A DNA stretch of 64,000 bases, taken from the NCBI RefSeq assembly GCF_047948215.1, contig NC_134455.1, positions 75,951,189-76,015,188 of the forward strand. The letters are read 5' to 3'. The stretch is from Lycorma delicatula (lineage: Eukaryota > Arthropoda > Insecta > Hemiptera > Fulgoridae). Below are positions 1 through 9,954 of the stretch, one piece after another (within the stretch, counting starts at the first letter, position 1; every line of letters starts with the position of its first letter). The position numbers were made by a program, and so were the translations under genes. The notes under the pieces were generated by a model. That model made no database searches, was not told the DNA's origin, and saw only the letters and a program-made list of their open reading frames with translations.

Positions 1-89
1 CATTTGACAAATGGAAAGAAAATTAAGACAACGAACGCATGAGATATTTTAAAAATAAAAAAAAAATTCTAATTATGCAATGCATTTAA

Positions 90-835
90 TAAAAAAATCC
101 CTTTTGGCATGCTGGAAGGCGGAGGTAGATTTCACCAATGCTAAGTAGGAGATAAAAAAGATGTCCACCTTATAGCTAAGAAAAGCTTCAAATTACTCAA
201 TACAGTAACGGCTGCATGTGAAAAATTTGTCTTCTTACAATTCCAGCAACATTTTGGTCATCCCTTGTCATAAGGGTTGGTCATATCAAAAATTGTATCA
301 GACAAAAGTTTTAGGTAATGTTTACAGGACTAATAACCACTTAAAAACCAATTTGAAACTGTGCCTAAAGGGAAGTATGATCTTTTTGTCTTCAAAACCC
401 CATTTTTTCCACCCCTTGGGCCAATGGTTAGTGATATCAGAAAACTTTACTTAGATAAGTTTTAGATCCTTATCCAAAGAACAGTAGGATCTTTAAATGA
501 ATTTGATATTTTACTTAATAAGAAAGTTGTATAGCAATATTTTGTTTTTTCAAAAAAGCCCTCTATTTCCCCATGGTTCAATTTTGCCCATTAACAAACT
601 CGACCTGTCGAGTATAACAATCCAATTTTGGATTGTTATATTTTACATATCAATTTGAAAGTGACTGGTGCAAAATTATGGCAGTTGTGTCCACAAGAAA
701 ATGAAATATATATAAATGTGTATATAAAGTTTTGAACTGACAGTGGTTTTGGGATTCTGGGGGATATGAAAGGCAAAGATATGTCAAAATTTTCAAGAAG
801 TCGAATCATGGTACCCATTACAATAGGTAGCTTAT
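90..835 (+). repeat. Dispersed repeat A, copy 1
   Basis: About 745 bp are recognisably the same as 46786-47531 in the same orientation. Both begin AAAAAAATCCCTTT(T/C)GGCATGCTGG and end ACAATAGGTAGCTT. Shared stretches include GGTCATATCAAAAATTGT. No coding potential is seen. In the second copy an orphan repetitive protein follows directly, so this may be the flank of that element with the protein part lost. Confidence 0.75.
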
Positions 836-1264
836 GAAATCTTCCTAACAAGGACATAGCCCAGTGAAAATGGAAGGATCAATGAAATTAATTCACAAAT
901 GTGTTAAAGGAAGAAGAATGAACATTGTAGAAAATTTAGAAAGCTTCATCACAAAAAATAACAATAAAACAATCATAAATGAACAGATCAACAATCATGC
1001 AGATGTCCTTTTCAAGAACTCAATATATGAAAACAGGATACAGATAAATAAAATGAAAATAAAAGTAAAACCATTAATAACATATAAACAAGAAAGCCAG
1101 ATAAGATATGGCATCAAATATAGGGAGGAGTGTTCGATATATAAAGATTAACAGAAATTTAAAAGTACCAGTACAATAAGTTTTGACAATGGAACAAGTG
1201 ATAAAAGAATGAAGCTAAGAAAGGTAAGCAGTACTCAACAAAGAAATTACATGATAGCTAATAT
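836..1264. other. Unassigned intron sequence
   Basis: A 95-codon plus-strand frame (864-1151) is present. Its Lys/Asn/Ile-rich product looks like AT-biased composition, and I recognise no family. It is not called as a gene. Confidence 0.4.
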
Positions 1265-1560
1265 TTAATTCCTCATTTACCTCCTTTCAGGCAACTTTCA
1301 TTAGCTTTGCTTTATTCTTATTTATTTTCATACTGAAATTCTCTTCTACATCCATGCTATTCAGAATTTCTTCTTAATAATCTTTTATTTCTGTCAAAAG
1401 AACAATGTCTCAACAAATCTTAATGTCTTAATTTTTTCCTTGGATGGTTATTCCACTCTCAAATTTATCTTTCAATTTTTGTACTGTTTCTTTCAAAACC
1501 ACCAACTGCAATTGAATTAGTACAGACTATATCTTCTCACTTCTTTCGGAATTAGAGCGC
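1265..1560 (-). pseudogene. RTE-like LINE reverse transcriptase fragment
   Basis: Read on the minus strand, the degraded frames give KLKDKFESGITIQGK, DIVLLTE and FSMKINKNKAK. This is the order seen around the FADD motif and the K-rich segment after it in the better RTE-like copies of this window. Several stops and shifts make it a fossil. The boundaries are approximate. Confidence 0.5.
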
Positions 1561-2516
1561 ACCATTTTTCATCTTTTATTCTTATAACTGCATCCCAACC
1601 CTGTAGGGGAAAGACATTCACCTTGTGATGTCATCAGTTGCCATACCACCCCCTCCGTTCTGGGCCCTCAGGGGCTTTACTGGAGGTCGTCTTTAGACCT
1701 TCTAACTGATTACATCTCACAGTCATTAGTCAGGTCTCGGTTGGGATGCCACCGATGTAAATGCCTCGGCAGATATTTGCATCAGTAGAATAGAAATCAA
1801 ATTTTTCCCTCATGTAGGCCTCAAACGGACATCTTCACATCCATCCTAGCATGATTCCCTTAAACTAACTAACCAAGATCACGGACCCTGTGCCTAGTCC
1901 AAATTTGACAGCACCATTCATGACTGTGAATGCCTCATAAAATGAACGAGTTGTAAATTAAATCAGTACTACACTCATACCAATCAAAATTACATTTTAC
2001 ACAACATAGAAATTCAGACCTATACCCAAATAAGTCGACCAAATGAGGTCACTAAACAAGGGGAACGTAACCTCATTCTGGTCCACACAGGAACCAGGGT
2101 CATACCCTGCTTTTCCACTAAGATCTACCATGGAGTCTCATGTCACAATCAGGGACTGCCACCGGAAGAACAAAACCACGTCCCTGGTTACACAGGCTAT
2201 CATACCCCGGCTGTGCGGCCAGCCACGCCAGGAGGAGCCCCAAACCAAAGCACAAACAATACCAATATAACAATGGTACAATGCTAATGCGCCTACCTCC
2301 AACCAATCCAATGCCTAGGATGGAACCTTAGTCACCGGAGATCCTACCACGATCAAATATTTTGATTAAACTCCCTCTGAAGACCAACACACCACAAGGG
2401 TGTGAAGAAAACCAGCCACTATAGACCACTCCTCTCAGATCATCCAGTTAATATGGAAAGCCAGAAAGGAATGTATTCTCAAGTTCCCTAACAGCTCGTG
2501 AACGTTCAACCTCATA

Positions 2517-5064
2517 TCAGGTACAGACATAGAGTACATGGTCCACTCTATCATCAGTCCCACAATCTGAGCATTGACTCAAATTCAGCAAACAAAAGCT
2601 AGCCGAACTTGCCCAAAAGGCACCATGCCCGGAGAGAAACTGTGTGATATACCAATTGGGGGAAACCCATCTAATCGCACCTAAATCAGACACTATAGGA
2701 AATATACCATGCGAGTAGCAACTCGTGGGAGATTCATCCCACCTGGTCTCCAAGACACAAGGCCCCGGTCTTCAATCTCCTGCTTTCATTCTGATGTCAA
2801 TAGGTTATTTACCTTGGAAATGTAGTGTTCCTTACGCTCATTAGTCAAGATATCTATTGGTTTGACTCCAGCTATGACACAGACTGCCACCAGCGAAACT
2901 GTTCTATAACTGCCTACAACAGCCAGCAAGAGTAGTCCACATAACACCTAAAAGCCAAGCAGTGAGCCCAGATAGGTGTAGCATATAACATAATACCCTC
3001 ACTGACACTTTTGTAAAGGATATGCATGGTATGGTAATTCAACCCCAATTAAGATGAATGAATCTACAGATTCTATAAAAACCATCAGCGGCCTATTTTA
3101 CTACATAGTGTAGATGTTCCTTAAACCAAAAGTTGCTCATCAAGGATAACACCCAGGTATTTTTGAATTATAATGTACAGAATGGGGAGACCAGCCATCC
3201 AGACCAGGATTCATCGGGAAGCAGCCAATCAATCCTCAAGCAACATCATTGTGGTTTTCTCTGTGCTGAAAAACATTTTATGTTGGAGACTCCGAAGTCG
3301 GAGTGTCTCACAAGCATGAGCAGCTCAGAACTATACTTTGTTACATGAATCCCCTTAGATCAGCAGCAGTACATCATCAGCATAAACGATGACACAACAA
3401 CCACATGACAACCTCAAACGCAACATGGAATCAAATTCTATAATCCAAAGAAGGAGACTCAGAACACTGCCCTGAGGGCATCCTTTAGTTAGGGTCATGA
3501 ACCTCCAAGCCACCATCACGCAGTGAAAGAGTCCAATGGCTGAAATACCTTGAAAGCACTTCTAATTCATTTTGTGTACACTTTCGCTTCTACATCTGAA
3601 ACAGGGCAGAGGGCACCATAAGTTATTAAATGCTCCGGATTTGTCCAGAAAGATCCCTAATACATACTTCCATGAACTAGAGGAAGCTAAATCTTATCAC
3701 CTACAGTGTGGCATCCTCAGTGCTCTTGTCTAGTTGGAAACCAAACTAGTTGTCCATAAGAAAATGATCAGTGACCAATCTAACATTAATACGCAAATGT
3801 AGGACGTTCTCAAAAACCTTACCAATCATAGGCAAGAGTGTTGGATGGTAAGAGGAATTAACAGTAGGATCGGCACCTTTGAACAACAATACCAAGTCTC
3901 CCTGCTTCCAACACGCCAGAAAATGGCCGACGAAGAGCAACCTATCATAAATTTTAGTAAGAGGACCAAGAACTACTGGAAGTGGACGATAAGCTCCACT
4001 GTGATACAGTCATATCTGGAAGCCTTGTGCTGTGCTATACTGCAGATCACCTGATGCACCTCTGCCTCAGTGATCTCAAAAGATTGTAAGTCGGTCTCAA
4101 AAACCGTGAATTCCCATCTGACATGCCGGTGGTATGAAACCTCACCACCATAGTGTCATCTGGAAGCAAATCATTCAGCAAAATAGTACGGACATGATCC
4201 TAATCAATTACCACACTCTTGTGGGTTGACAAAGCTGACAAGAGGACATCCTTCCTGCACTTATGCCCAAGTGCTATGTATACAGTTCCCCAAGGATTTC
4301 TATTCCCTAGCTCCTGAACAAAGGAATGTCAGGAATTACGCTTGAAGCACCTGTGAAAGTAAGCACCACATAAGTGAAGCACTATGAAAGCACCACATAT
4401 GAAAGTACCGAGCCCTCCTTCCGCAGTAACCCATAGTTAGGGCCACACGCCGATCGGGATCACCCTCTCGTTGTGCAGTGCTTCTGAGTCGATTCACAGA
4501 CTGTTTCATTGCTGACAAATTCTGAGACTACCAACCAGATATACGTTCTCGGCCAGAGCCTCTAGGAATGGCAGCTTCAGCTGCCGACCAACCGCAGAAG
4601 TGACATTTTCTGCTAGGACATCTAATGGCAGGCCGTCAAGGTCTTGAAAAAATCTCCAGTCTGAACCCCAACGAAGAGGAGAATTTTGGCCATTCCGCCT
4701 TCCTATGCAGGAAGCGCCCCTGGTAATTAGGAAAGTGTTCATCATGGCCATCGCACAGCTCACCCGCTATTTCAAAAAGTATCAATCAATCATCACTAGA
4801 ACAGTCACTGACCACAGATCAGTCAAGGATCCTGCCAGGGATGTCCATACCAATGGTAATGTCAATATTTGTACATGAAAAAGTCCTTTGCTTGTCAACC
4901 ATACCGATGTAAGTGGCCAACTGGTTTGCAACATTAAAGACCTCAAAATTATGCTGCGCAATGAAACTTTCAATTAAGTCACTGTCATGATCAGTGATCC
5001 CACTGTTCCAGAAAATCGACTTCGCATTAACATTGGCACCAATAAGGATTGGACCATTACCCAC
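2517..5064 (-). pseudogene. R1-like ORF2 (endonuclease/reverse transcriptase), broken
   Basis: From the 5' side: endonuclease text ILIGANVNAKSIFWNSGITD and TNIDITIGMD (5064-4819), then LTDLWSVTVLVMID. Reverse transcriptase text WKQGDLVLLFKGADPTVNSS and IGKVFENVLHLRIN lies at 3940-3746. The C-terminal CSDCGTDDRVDHVLYVC (C-x2-C-x7-H-x4-C) lies near 2560-2525. The frame changes between these blocks and stops occur, so no active enzyme is encoded. This piece would have cut target DNA and copied the element RNA. Confidence 0.75.
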
Positions 5065-5335
5065 AAGGGTATTCTATCCTATCTTGCTAAATGTTCCTCA
5101 GTGGGATCCCTGTGTTGGAAATATGAACTAACAACTGTAAGTTCTGTTCGTGAATGGCAAGTCTGACCACAACATGATGCGTGTCAGAAACCTGCCATAT
5201 AAAGATAGTATCAAACGATTTCCTGCACAGAATAGCAGACATACAGGTATGCCCTACACAAAACCTTTTCCAGCTATGTAAGCCTGGCAGATCACCCCTA
5301 TATATGGGTGCTGCAGAAGGACAACATCGAGGCTC

Positions 5336-5632
5336 TTTTTCTTTTTCCTGTATAGCCTACGGAAACTACTGTTTAGATAATACTTCAGAGGATGAATGAG
5401 GATGATATGTATGAGTGTGAATGAAGTGTAGTCTTGTACACTCTCAGTTCGACCATACCTGAGATGTGTGGTTAATTGAAACCCAACCACCAAAGAACAC
5501 CGGTAACCACGATCTAGTATTCAAATCCGTGTAAAAATAGCTGGCTTTACTAGGACTTGAATGCTGGAACTCTCGACCTCCAAATCAGCTGATTTGGGAG
5601 GACGCATTCACCACTAGACCAACCCAGTGGGT
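5336..5632 (-). mobile_element. tRNA-derived SINE, family 1, copy 1
   Basis: On the minus strand it starts ACCCACTGGG with a box A-like TGGTCTAGTGG and a degenerate box B-like AGTTCCAGCATTCAAGTCC. An unrelated body follows (ACCGGTGTTCTTTGGTGGTT) and an A-rich tail GGAAAAAGAAAAA. It is flanked by perfect 13-bp direct repeats AACATCGAGGCTC at 5323-5335 and 5633-5645. It therefore inserted into the R1-like element and has clean ends. Related copies are at 30490-30655 and 55358-55632. Confidence 0.88.
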
Positions 5633-5645
5633 AACATCGAGGCTC

Positions 5646-6331
5646 CATCTCTCTACAACCTCACCTAACTCAACCTGGACTACATAAGCACCCTGGAAAG
5701 TACAGGTCAAAGGCCCTTATGTAACAGCTACACTCCTTACGAACAACTGGGTGCTCATGATTCTTATGCAGTCTTTTACAGTTAACACAGGGCCTTGAAC
5801 CTATGCAAACAATCATCACGCTTATGGCCCTCCTGACCACAATGTGTACACACCAAAGCAAATTTACAAAATTTAGCTCTGTGACCATATCTGCAGCACT
5901 TGAAACATCTTTGGGCACCCATGTACTCTGTTAATCGATTTGGGTCCTGCCAAGTAAAAGTCAGCCTGCAGACATAAATTTTTGAAAGAGACCAGAACCC
6001 ACTTCAAAAACACCATGATATTTCTGGGTATCACGCATACCCATTTTAAAAACCAGCTTGCAGTCCCGCTGGAAGGCGGCTTCATCCAAATCAATGTTCT
6101 GCTCTCTAATGAGAGACAAGACACCATCATCGGTAAGACTACGGTAAATATCATAACTATAATGCAGGGCCCACGCATTCTCTTCGGGACTACTTTGACA
6201 TCTAATCACTTAACTGTAGTGGAATCTCTAATTACCTGAATGGTCTCTTTATCATCCAGTACTACAACTAATCCCTTATAAGTCTCTTTGATGTTTCTGA
6301 TTTTTAGAACCTTCTGGTCACTGTTATTATA
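5646..6331 (-). pseudogene. R1-like ORF1 (gag-like) with CCHC knuckles, broken
   Basis: The minus strand carries a gag-like N-terminal part (VLKIRNIKETYKGLVVVLDD near 6300) and two intact CCHC knuckles, CFKCCRYGHRAKFC and CTHCGQEGHKRDDC (about 5905-5815). LCVNCKRLHKNHEHPVV follows. Knuckles of this type bind element RNA in non-LTR ORF1 proteins. Several frames are needed to read it through. Confidence 0.75.
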
Positions 6332-7250
6332 TGAGGGTGAATGAAACGTCCCAGGCCTGGATAAGAAAACAACATTTATCTGGATATATTTTAATTTATT
6401 TTTCAACGTGGTCCCATTAACACTTAATCCAGTGTTACACTTAATCCAATTATGGCTGTTCGGCATGTCGATTTATCCAACTCCTTAAAATAATAATTTA
6501 TGACGACAATAACTACATTATTGGTCAAAAATCTCTTCCTTCCAAACCATTTTTTAGGTTAGGAAACAAGTGATAGTCAGTCATTGGGAGCTAGATCAGT
6601 TTCGTCAGCAGTCACAAAATTGATATAAAAATTCCTCAGGATTGCACCAAAAGAGCTCAAGACAATCATTTGAAACATTTTTCTGCACTGTTTTCAGTTG
6701 GATATGAGCAAATGCGGCACCCATTTAGTACACAGCTTGTTCATGCCCAATTGTTCATGCAAAATGTTGTGTACACATTCTGTTGGTATGCCTACAGACT
6801 GTGCTAACTCATTCACTGTCACTTGTTGATCAGCCAAAACAAATTTATGCCTTTTTTTATCATTTCTGGCATAGTTACTTCAGAAGTAACTTACTTCACT
6901 GCGTGGTTCATTGCTAGTGCATGTTCGATCTGTTTCAAACTCTGTGATGCAGTGTTTAACCATTGTATTTGATGGAGAGGAGTCTCCCAATGTTATATCA
7001 AGCTCTTCTTTAATTCCCTTTGCACTTAAGCCTTTTAGAAAAAAATATTAATCACTACGAATTTCCAGTTTTCCCATTTTCCAAAAACGCCCAATTTTCC
7101 ACTTTGATGGACTGTGAATACTATCTAAGTAATGCAGCGACTTGAAACTCTTAAAAACTAATGAAGAACAAAATCATGCGACGCCATCGAGAAATTAGGC
7201 GTACTAACACAGTTTCTGTGTGAGGTCTGGAACTTTTCATCCCATCATCA
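6332..7250 (-). mobile_element. mariner (DD34D) copy, internally deleted
   Basis: The terminal inverted repeats pair TGAGGGTGAATGAAACGTCC at the left with the complement of the right end (TGAGGTCTGGAAC...CATCATCA, 7221-7250). Minus-strand frames give FKWENWKFVVINIFSKRLK, then WCNPEEFLYQF, then LDKSTCRT after a region resembling the mariner C-terminus. The segment with the catalytic triad is mostly missing and stops are frequent. A left TA lies at 6330-6331. The right duplication has decayed. Confidence 0.72.
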
Positions 7251-7306
7251 GAAACCATCTAGTAATATTAAGATATGACATAGCTTACCTTAAAGTTACC
7301 ATGAAA

Positions 7307-7563
7307 GTACTTTCGCAGGATCTCATATCCTTAGTCATAATTGAAATATTTAATTAAACTGCACATTAAAAATTAAAAATACTAAAATGATGAAAATTGC
7401 ATATTAATTTATTATATGAGTGCTGCTCAGATAAAACACTGTAACAGAAAACAGTACTTATAAAATAAATTAATGCACAATTTTAATTATATTAGTATTT
7501 TTAATATGCAGTTTAATTAAATATTTCAATTATGACTGAGGATGCGAGATTCCATGAAAGTAC
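7307..7563. repeat. Foldback (long inverted repeat) element
   Basis: The left arm from 7307 contains AGTCATAATTGAAATATTTA and AATTAAACTGCA. The right arm, ending at 7563, carries the complement (TGCAGTTTAATTAAATATTT, CAATTATGACT). The arms pair over roughly 75 bp, and inner segments (AAAATTGCATATTAATTTAT with AAATAAATTAATGCACAATT) continue the pairing. It looks like a MITE or foldback element. It has no coding sequence. Confidence 0.7.
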
Positions 7564-7606
7564 ATTCATAGTAAAATTAAAGTAAGATTATTTTAATATT
7601 CTGTAC

Positions 7607-7861
7607 TAGGTGATTTATATTAATAGAATTTTAAAAATATGTATAAACTTGTTCAAATAATTTATTTAAATTTATTCTAGAATATAATAGATACTGTAAT
7701 GACATTAACTTTAATTTGACATTTAGATATAAAAAATACAATTTGTAGAAATATAGAATATATAATAGAAAACTCATTTCAAGTCAATTTACAGACTGAT
7801 AACAACAGAGAAATTAACAGTTGATCTCTGTTTTGAAATCTACTATTAAATAAATCACCTA
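7607..7861. repeat. Possible small MITE with 12-bp inverted ends
   Basis: TAGGTGATTTAT at 7607-7618 is exactly complementary to ATAAATCACCTA at 7850-7861. The stretch just before and into the left end (ATATTCTGTACTAGGTG) reappears at 38511-38527 beside a second short inverted repeat. A chance match in AT-rich DNA is not excluded. Confidence 0.4.
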
Positions 7862-7863
7862 TG

Positions 7864-8281
7864 TTGTAAAGCCAGTATTCTCACTGTACCCGTACATCAT
7901 CAAGAGAGTTATTCTTTCAGTTTCACTTAAAGAATGCATTATTATTTGATAAAACTAAATTAATAAATAAAGATAATAGTAAAATTTGGACTCTAGAACA
8001 AATATTTAAACCACTACAACTTGATTCTCCAATACATAATTCATTTACAGACAATAAAATACTGTACTTGTATGTTGAAATAAGAAATCAAAATGAAAAT
8101 TTGATAACTTGCATTATTGAAACGTAATAAAAATTGTATTGTTACTACAAATTTATAACACATTTTTTAAATTTTAAAAATGTTTAAATTGTTTAAATTT
8201 TTCCCCAAATTTATTGCAATAAGCAATTTTGGACTGTAAACATTTAACCAAATTTTAAAATTAAATATAGTCATAATTAAA
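7864..8281. other. Unassigned AT-rich sequence
   Basis: I see no coding frame or recognisable repeat in this AT-rich stretch between the foldback elements and the mariner-type fossil. Confidence 0.4.
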
Positions 8282-9404
8282 GTAAATAACTGCTCAGTAA
8301 TGTTTGAAATCTAACTTTCAATATTAGTCTTCAATTTGCCAAGTGTAGGAGGATTGTGTTTAAAACTACACTTTTTAAATGTCCCCAAAGGAAGATGTCT
8401 GTTGGTGTAAGATCTGGGGATCTTGGAGGCCACAACCCTTTTGATATCAAACGGTGGCCAAAAAATTCCTGTAACATAGCCAGCATTTCATTAGCAGTAC
8501 GACACGTTGCGTTATACTGCTGGAACCAAAATTCTAGTTTGTGTAAATCTAACTTTGCAATAAACTGTTCAATTAAATTGCAATAAACCACACCATCTAC
8601 AGATATGTCAAAAAATTAAAGCCCTATTACACAGTGCTGGGAGATTGTCATCAAACACCAATTTTACATGCATGTAATGGTGGTAATGAAATGCATGCGG
8701 ATTTTCAGCGCTTCATATTTGGCAGTTTTGGCTGTTATGTATCACCCAAATGAAATCATGCCCCATCACTGAAATAAACACGATCCAAAATTTAATCACC
8801 ATTGTCATCAACAAGAGAACGAAACCAACGACAATACTGTAAATGTTTTCTATGGTCTACTTCTTTCAGTTCTTGAATGACACTGAAGTGATAAGCATGC
8901 AATTGTAATTTTTTAGTAGCCCTGAAAGCTGTAGAAAGTGAAAGCCCAGCTTGTGAATATAACTTTCTGAGCAAGCAAGTCAAATGTTCTTTCCCATCCT
9001 CCAAAACTTCTACTGTTAACAGAGACGGTCAACCTGTGCTTTTCTGATCATGACACTCTCAGTCTCATGAAATTAATCAAACATGATACTGTCAAGTTAT
9101 TCGGATCTGAAGAATTGAAAAATTTTATCCGAAACTCGTCTTTCACTCACTTGTAAGATTTATAGTGCAATAAGTCTCAATAATAAACACATGTTCGTCC
9201 TTGGAAAATAACATCGTTAACACAATAGAGACGTATTTATACTGGTATAGCACTAGTGCATAAGGACATTTCAATTGTTACAAGCCGCTAACATTGAATA
9301 CAGTGCTACCAACTGACATATAGGAAGAAATAAAATTTTACCTATGTGTGACTTCTACCTTCTTAATCTTAAGGTTGCATCCTTTTTGAAACACCCGTTA
9401 TTTC
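8282..9404 (-). pseudogene. mariner-superfamily transposase fossil (DDE type)
   Basis: Minus-strand frames give LQLHAYHFSVIQELKEVDHR and YCRWFRSLVDDNG (9004-8792). Later come FWFQQYNATCRTANEMLAML and GLWPPRSPDLTPTDIFLWG (8591-8331). This is the domain order of the Tc1/mariner transposases with a WPPRSPDLTPxDxFLWG end. The second catalytic Asp of the usual QQDGAT is replaced here (QQYNAT). The right end carries GTTTCAAAAAGGATGCAACC (reverse strand), like a terminal repeat. The left end was not found. Confidence 0.75.
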
Positions 9405-9723
9405 TATGTGGGCATGCGCGAATGTGAATAAATCAAAATAACTTTTCAATTTCATAAATTCTAAGAGCATAAATTCAAATGCATGAGGAAAATATAAATT
9501 GCGATTAACAGTGTAGAACTAAAAGAAACTATCTATAACATTACATAATTTTTGTTGTATAATCTTAGCAGTATAAAGTATAACTGTGGGCTTGAATAAA
9601 TTTCCGGTTGTGATCAAAAGAGTAACTAAAAGAATATGAGATCTGTCAATGATATTTCTATAAATCTCTTCAAACATTGTGATGTGCAAACACTAAATTA
9701 ACACAAGAAATTTAACTAAATAC
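9405..9723. other. Intron sequence
   Basis: Nothing recognisable. This is the intron immediately downstream of dynein exon 12, and it begins with the GTATTT donor. Confidence 0.5.
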
Positions 9724-9954
9724 CTGGTAAGCACAGGTTTTTCCTCCCATAGGTTCACCAACAATCATCAGTCCATGTCTAACAAGAATCATTTCATATA
9801 TCTGTATTACCTTTCCAATATACCACTCAGTTGCTTGTAAGTTTTTTGATTCAAGGCAGGATTTCAGCTTTTCTATTAGTTCAACTCTATCGGGTTGAGG
9901 GAGTTCAACACCCGGAAATAAATCTTGATAAATTCCAACAAACAATGGTAAATC
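9724..9954 (-). CDS. DNAH3: Dynein heavy chain exon 12, AAA2 P-loop
   Basis: This exon is exactly 77 codons: [38 protein letters not shown], then [17 protein letters not shown] is the AAA2 nucleotide-binding loop. The acceptor is ATTTCAG|GAT and the donor is CAG|GTATTT. The next exon is not in the window. The remaining 9.7 kb to the left is intron filled with transposons. Confidence 0.95.

Larger units (their letters stand above)
1561..6331 (-). mobile_element. R1-clade-like non-LTR retrotransposon, antisense, decayed
   Basis: On the minus strand the parts come in LINE order: ORF1 with zinc knuckles (6331-5646), endonuclease (about 5064-4500), reverse transcriptase (about 4050-3740), a C-terminal Cys/His region (about 2700-2517) and a 3' tail to about 1561. 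A SINE interrupts it at 5336-5632. A mariner copy abuts the 5' end at 6332. The C-terminal Cys/His motif and the two-ORF layout fit the R1/Jockey side of non-LTR elements. The clade name is from recall. Confidence 0.75.

Noticed and set aside
864..1151. 95-codon gene
   Set aside because: The product is Lys/Asn/Ile-rich with no recognisable motif and no promoter or splice context. It is likely compositional.
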